Source of the DNA: Nitrososphaerales archaeon TH1177
GTDB lineage: Archaea > Thermoproteota > Nitrososphaeria > Nitrososphaerales > Nitrososphaeraceae
NCBI GenBank assembly: GCA_014523515.1
Contig: JAATVJ010000051.1
Location: forward strand, 1 to 8,331
Direction: 5' to 3'
Length of the DNA: 8,331 bases
A program made the translations under genes and the position numbers. Below are positions 4,559 through 8,331 of this stretch, piece by piece. Each line of letters starts with the position of its first letter. The first letter of the stretch is position 1. A model generated the notes under the pieces. It made no database searches. It was not told where the DNA came from and saw nothing but the letters and a program-made list of their open reading frames with translations.

Positions 4559-6196
4559 ATGTCGATACAATTAAAAGTTCATCCATCGTTTTTTAAGGAA
4601 TTTGCCACAAAGACATGGATCTCTCCATTTGAAATAATTAAAGAATTAGTTGAAAATGCTTTTGATGAAGATGCTACGAAGATATTGATTACTATTCTAA
4701 ACAATGGGTCTATAGTAATAGAGGATGATGCAGGAATGGATGCTGAAGGAATAGAAAAATTTCTATTACTAGGCTCACCACACAAAAAAATAGAATCTAT
4801 ATCTCCAAAATTAAAGAGAATTCGCACAGGCCGATATGGTACAGGGAGATTATCATTCCTTACATCCTTTGCAAGTATGAAGATTAAAACAAAGAAAAAT
4901 AATTATAGCAAATGCCTTATTATAGATGAAAGCTCTCTTAACCAATTATTTACTGGTAATTCTTTATTAAATGAGATAGAAGAGAAACCACTTTCTAGAA
5001 ATGGAACAGAGTTATCGCTTAATAATGTAAAGATGAATATCGACCCATTAAAGCTGACTAAAGAAATACGGAAATTAGCAATTCTTAGACAACCGCTATT
5101 TCAAATTTTTATCAAAAGAGCAGATCAATTTACTGAATGGGATTTTAACGGCTCTGATATAGTAAAGGCCCAAGAAATACAAGGATATCATATTCCAGTA
5201 AATCTTGACAATGGTCAAATTACAGGTGAAATTGTAGTTGCAAGGCGTCCATTGACAGAAGAAGAAAAAGGAATAGGTATAATGATTGGCAATCACATTG
5301 TTGTAAGAAGTCAATTTGGTTTTGATGCTAAATTAAATCGAATAACAGGATTAATTAGATGTGACGCTCTAACCTCTAGATTTGCAGATAAATCTGCCAT
5401 AATAGAAGATGATGCCTATTATAATTTTAACAAATCTGTTAAACAATTTATTGTTGATGAGGTAATTCCAAAATTATCTCAATATGAAGATGTCTTAATA
5501 ACCAAAGAAGAGTCACGTATTTATCGTGAAATAGATAAAGTTCTTGGTCAAGCCGTAATCGATAATCTGGAATCCGTGGAAATAGAAGAAGAAGAAGAAT
5601 ATGAAACAATCGAAGATAAAGTTTCATCCTCTAATGGAAATAGTTCTAATGTAAACTCTATTTCTATTACCAAATCTGAGACTCAAGATGATAAAGTCTC
5701 AGCAAATGAAAGATATGATCATAAACCTATTGAAATTCCCAATATTAGACAACAATCTCATACTAGTGTATTAGAACATCAAACTATTCATCCAGAGAGT
5801 GAGCCCACTTATTACAATCCAGCAGAAAATTTACAAATTTCTCCTGTTTTGCAAACTGCAGAAAATTTAAATAAAATGGAAGAAAAAAAAATAAAAACCC
5901 TTAAACGAACCTTCGCATTAAAAAAAATAGGATATAAAGTAATACCTTATGAAGACGAAACTGATTCTAGATATGGATTTACTAATGAAAATGTAGTATT
6001 TGTAAATAAAGCTAATTCAGCTTATAAAGCTGAAGCAGAAAGAGGAGATGAATTTCTTTTGAGACACATCATTAGAATAGTAGCTGAAGCTATAGCTGAA
6101 GAGAAGCATCCAGAAGGAAAAGATGCTTTAGAATTACAAAATCGTCTTATTGGTGAAGCTATTAAAATTCATAACCTCCATAGTAGAAAAAAATAA
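4559..6196 (+). CDS. GHKL (Hsp90/MORC/MutL-type) ATPase with a long disordered linker and conserved-looking C-terminal domain
   Basis: The N-terminal quarter is a GHKL nucleotide-binding fold. The N box is E29, N33 and D36 in KELVENAFDED; the G1 box is DDAGMD at 56-61, where D57 should contact adenine; GSPHK at 72-76 occupies the position of the GxSxK-like motif of MORC relatives; and the glycine-rich ATP lid RTGRYGTGRLS spans 89-99. Residues about 100-335 probably hold a transducer domain. A Glu run at 343-347 opens an acidic, Ser/Asn/Gln-rich stretch of about 95 residues that looks disordered. From about 440 to 545 there is a compact basic-then-helical domain with RYGFTNENVVFVNKANSAYK and LLRHIIRIVAEAIAEE. 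There is no kinase phosphoacceptor, toprim or endonuclease motif, so it is not a histidine kinase, Top6B or MutL in any obvious way. Chaperone-like or chromatin roles are guesses. It precedes the proteasome gene by 60 bases. Confidence 0.85.
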   Translation: MSIQLKVHPSFFKEFATKTWISPFEIIKELVENAFDEDATKILITILNNGSIVIEDDAGMDAEGIEKFLLLGSPHKKIESISPKLKRIRTGRYGTGRLSFLTSFASMKIKTKKNNYSKCLIIDESSLNQLFTGNSLLNEIEEKPLSRNGTELSLNNVKMNIDPLKLTKEIRKLAILRQPLFQIFIKRADQFTEWDFNGSDIVKAQEIQGYHIPVNLDNGQITGEIVVARRPLTEEEKGIGIMIGNHIVVRSQFGFDAKLNRITGLIRCDALTSRFADKSAIIEDDAYYNFNKSVKQFIVDEVIPKLSQYEDVLITKEESRIYREIDKVLGQAVIDNLESVEIEEEEEYETIEDKVSSSNGNSSNVNSISITKSETQDDKVSANERYDHKPIEIPNIRQQSHTSVLEHQTIHPESEPTYYNPAENLQISPVLQTAENLNKMEEKKIKTLKRTFALKKIGYKVIPYEDETDSRYGFTNENVVFVNKANSAYKAEAERGDEFLLRHIIRIVAEAIAEEKHPEGKDALELQNRLIGEAIKIHNLHSRKK

Positions 6197-6256
6197 AAAC
6201 CTGAAGTCAAAGTTAATAGAAAAGACTAAATCTGGCTATTATTTGATATACCACAA

Positions 6257-6853
6257 ATGGCTTACCAATACTTTCCTGGCGCAACTGCCGTAGGAATCTC
6301 TTTTAATAATGGTGTTTTATTGGCATCTGAAAGACGGGTATCTTTTGGAAATTTCGTTGTAAATAAGAGTACTAAAAAAACTTTTGTTATCACTGAAAAT
6401 GTTGGAGCAGCTTGTGCAGGTATGGTTGCAGATATGAATGTACTTGCTCGCCAAGTAGCAGCATTATCCAAAATTCGCAAATTTGAAATCAGACGAGATC
6501 TTCCTACTAATTCAGTTGCCAAATTAATGTCTGTAATTATGTTTGAAAGACGTTACTTTCCGTTGTTGACTCAAGTTGTAGTTGGAGGCTATGATACTAA
6601 ACCTCAAATATATACACTAGATCCCTTGGGGTCTTTACTTCCTGATGAGTATGCATCAGTAGGTTCTGGTGCTGAAATGGCTTTAGGTGTCTTGGATGCA
6701 CAATATAATTCCAAAATGAATGAGGAAGAAGCCAAAAATTTGGCTATTAAATCTATTAGATCCTCAATTCAAAGAGACTCTTCTAGTGGAGATGGTATAG
6801 ATATTCTTATTATTAGTAACAGAGGAAAGAATGAAGAATCAATAAAAGTATAA
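6257..6853 (+). CDS. psmB: 20S proteasome beta subunit with the catalytic threonine replaced by alanine
   Basis: Beta subunits form the two inner rings of the 20S proteasome and normally cut substrates with an N-terminal Thr1 exposed by self-cleavage after Gly. Here an 8-residue presequence MAYQYFPG is followed by ATAVGI, where active subunits have TTTVGI. Position 1 (residue 9) is Ala, encoded GCA. Other active-site positions match the family: Glu at position 17 (residue 25 in SERR), Lys33 (residue 41), Ser129 (residue 137 in GSG) and Asp166 (residue 174 in RDSSSG). Asp10 is Asn. The rest of the fold, including AGMVADMNVL and VVVGGYDT, is intact and the length of 198 is normal. It should assemble but neither mature nor cleave peptides, and so presumably works with an active beta subunit encoded elsewhere. 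No clear TATA box is visible, so transcription from the GHKL gene upstream is possible. Confidence 0.93.
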   Translation: MAYQYFPGATAVGISFNNGVLLASERRVSFGNFVVNKSTKKTFVITENVGAACAGMVADMNVLARQVAALSKIRKFEIRRDLPTNSVAKLMSVIMFERRYFPLLTQVVVGGYDTKPQIYTLDPLGSLLPDEYASVGSGAEMALGVLDAQYNSKMNEEEAKNLAIKSIRSSIQRDSSSGDGIDILIISNRGKNEESIKV

Positions 6854-6902
6854 ATGACTATATCCTATGAACAACCATATTCTTCTTTCACTTACGCATT
6901 CT

Positions 6903-6916
6903 TTTAATATATAAAT
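6903..6916 (+). promoter_or_regulatory. TATA box for citrate synthase
   Basis: TTTAATATATAAAT with core TATATAAA at 6908-6915 is one of the best archaeal TATA boxes in the window. It is centred about 31 bases before the TTG start, predicting a leader of about five bases and supporting that TTG as the start codon. Confidence 0.55.
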
Positions 6917-6941
6917 CTTAAATATTATGATAAATTAGAAG

Positions 6942-8111
6942 TTGGACGCAAGAAATATTGGCTTACGAAATATTGAAGTTGCAGACACAAAGATCTGTTC
7001 TATTGATGGCGAAAACGGTAAATTAATCTACCGCGGTTATGACATTTTAGATCTAGTAAATCATTCTTCATTTGAAGAAACCAGTTATCTTTTATTATTT
7101 GGAGAACTTCCTGATAAAGCCCAATTAGAAGAATTTTCATATAGACTAAAAGAATCAAGAAAATTGCCAGACTCCATAATTGTAAATTTAAAAAATAGAC
7201 CAAAAACAGCTCTACCAATGGATGTCATACAGTCATGTGTTCCTTCTTTATCTGATTTTGATAAAAATATCTACTCAGATACCAAAGAAGACAATATAAG
7301 AAGAGGAATATCTCTTATATCAAAAATTCCCACAATAGTTGCTGCATGGAATAGGATAAGAATGGGGTTGGATGTTATAGAAGCAGATCAAGAACTTTCT
7401 CATTCTGCAAATACTATCTATATGATATTTGGACGGAAACCGACTCTTGAAGAAATTAAAGTTTTTGATATTTGTTTGATATTGCATGCAGAACATAGTT
7501 TTAATGCTTCTACTTTTGCAGCACGAGAAATTGCTTCTACGCGGGCACATATGTATGCGTCCATTTCTGGTGCATTAGGAGCACTATCAGGGGAGTTACA
7601 TGGAGGAGCTAATATTCAAGTTATGAAAATGCTTTTTGATATAGGTGAATCAAAAAATGTGGAAGATTGGATTAAAGATAAACTAAAAGAAGGAAAAAGA
7701 ATAATGGGAATGGGACATGCAGTTTATCGAACAACAGATCCTAGAGCAGAAATTTTAGAAAGGCTTTCAAAATCTATGTGTAAAAATGAAAATTATAAAT
7801 GGTATGAAATTACTAGAGATATAGAACAATATACTAAAAAGTACATATTAGAATTTAAAAAACAATCAATCTATCCTAATGTAGATTTGTATAGCGCATC
7901 TCTCTATTATAGCATGGGATTTCCAATTGATCTTAATACTCCTATTTTTGCAATTTCTAGAATTTCTGGATGGGTAGCACATGTTATTGAAGAAAAATTT
8001 GCAGAAGCAGCACCAAAACCTGCATTATATCGACCAAAGGCAGTTTATGTAGGTAAATATTGTGGCCCTATGGGTTGTGAGTATACACCACTAAATAAAA
8101 GAAAACCATGA
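6942..8111 (+). CDS. gltA: Citrate synthase
   Basis: The enzyme condenses acetyl-CoA with oxaloacetate to citrate, the entry step of the citric acid cycle. In autotrophic archaea it supplies 2-oxoglutarate for biosynthesis. The N-terminus carries the family opening VADTKICSIDGENGKLIYRG with YDILDL. The catalytic set is complete: His220 in GELHGGAN, His259 in MGMGHAVYR with the arginine-containing TTDPRA after it, and Asp315 in YPNVDLYS. The CoA and substrate region near FAISRISGWVAHVIEE is also present. The 389 residues agree with the small dimeric archaeal/Gram-positive type rather than the larger hexameric one. The start is TTG: a TAG lies two codons upstream in frame, so no earlier start exists, and the first ATG in frame is far inside the conserved domain. 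2-Methylcitrate synthases share this fold, so a side activity on propionyl-CoA cannot be excluded. Confidence 0.95.
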   Translation: MDARNIGLRNIEVADTKICSIDGENGKLIYRGYDILDLVNHSSFEETSYLLLFGELPDKAQLEEFSYRLKESRKLPDSIIVNLKNRPKTALPMDVIQSCVPSLSDFDKNIYSDTKEDNIRRGISLISKIPTIVAAWNRIRMGLDVIEADQELSHSANTIYMIFGRKPTLEEIKVFDICLILHAEHSFNASTFAAREIASTRAHMYASISGALGALSGELHGGANIQVMKMLFDIGESKNVEDWIKDKLKEGKRIMGMGHAVYRTTDPRAEILERLSKSMCKNENYKWYEITRDIEQYTKKYILEFKKQSIYPNVDLYSASLYYSMGFPIDLNTPIFAISRISGWVAHVIEEKFAEAAPKPALYRPKAVYVGKYCGPMGCEYTPLNKRKP

Positions 8112-8160
8112 TTATTTGTTTTATTTTGAATATTTCTTCTTCTATTTCTTTTATATTTTG
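8112..8160 (+). terminator. T-rich transcription end after citrate synthase
   Basis: The 49 bases after the citrate synthase stop codon are dominated by T-runs broken by single A, C or G bases, the usual appearance of an archaeal terminator. No stable hairpin is visible. Confidence 0.5.
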
Positions 8161-8178
8161 AAAATTAAAAATAAATTA

Positions 8179-8187
8179 TGATATATG
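8179..8187 (+). promoter_or_regulatory. TATA-like box for the right-edge gene
   Basis: TGATATATG is centred about 32 bases before the ATG at 8215 and predicts a leader of about six bases. A second AT-rich candidate lies at about 8193-8203, closer to the ATG than expected. Confidence 0.35.
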
Positions 8188-8214
8188 GGTTAAAGATATA
8201 GTTTGAAAATAAAT

Positions 8215-8331
8215 ATGTTATCAAAAAAAGAAACTTCATTGATATTAGATAAATTATTGCTAAATTGGCCAGAAAATACTATTCCAAAAATTAAAAATAT
8301 CAAAGCTTATGAAATTGAAAAAAATAGAAAA
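8215..8331 (+). CDS. Unrecognised protein, N-terminal 39 residues only (runs off the window)
   Basis: From ATG at 8215 the frame stays open to the end of the window and gives 39 residues opening MLSKKETSLILDKLLLNWPE, then TIPKIKNIKAYEIEKNRK. The start looks helical and Leu-rich, followed by a Lys-rich part; there is no signal peptide, membrane helix or known motif in what is visible. The ATG lies at the expected distance behind a TATA-like box and the preceding region holds a T-rich terminator, so a separate gene beginning here is likely. Too little is present to name a family. Confidence 0.6.
   Translation, partial: MLSKKETSLILDKLLLNWPENTIPKIKNIKAYEIEKNRK

Noticed and set aside
1..8331. tRNA, rRNA, CRISPR array, insertion sequence or defence island
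   Set aside because: No GC-rich structured RNA stretch, regularly spaced repeats, transposase-like frames, terminal inverted repeats or nuclease modules were seen. The genes are mostly housekeeping.

Overview
The window reads as a low-GC chromosomal segment of an archaeon, most likely a member of the Thaumarchaeota (Nitrososphaeria, ammonia-oxidising lineage or a relative). The evidence is archaeal-type ribosomal proteins (a P1-like L12, P0-like L10 and archaeal L1), an archaeal 20S proteasome beta subunit, a short citrate synthase, promoters with TATA-like boxes about 25 bases before start codons with almost no leader, T-rich ends instead of bacterial terminators, and several TTG/GTG starts. 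The lineage below archaea is an inference from protein resemblance and was not tested by a search.

Layout: the left edge (minus strand) holds the first ~20 codons of an apparent Lrp/AsnC-type regulator. It is divergent from an unrecognised 167-residue protein, followed on the plus strand by ribosomal protein L12 and a 45-residue protein with eight cysteines that starts with TTG. Two minus-strand genes follow: a CaCA-type cation exchanger and, upstream of it, a one-helix membrane protein. A divergent promoter region separates these from the plus-strand pair L1-L10, which overlap by 8 bases and end at a 10-bp inverted repeat. A GHKL (Hsp90/MORC-like) ATPase gene, a proteasome beta subunit gene and citrate synthase follow on the plus strand, and the 5' end of an unrecognised gene closes the window.

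How the parts fit: L1, L10 and L12 are the stalk-region proteins of the large subunit. Here the canonical L1-L10-L12 operon is split, with L12 about 1.8 kb upstream of L1 and two opposite-strand genes between. The most striking protein feature is that the proteasome beta subunit has alanine where the catalytic, self-cleaving N-terminal threonine should be, while the other active-site residues remain. It is therefore probably a structural or regulatory beta subunit that needs an active partner encoded elsewhere. A GHKL ATPase lies 60 bases upstream of it. Citrate synthase looks intact and active. No mobile element, CRISPR array, tRNA or rRNA was seen, and no gene-free stretch exceeds 300 bases.
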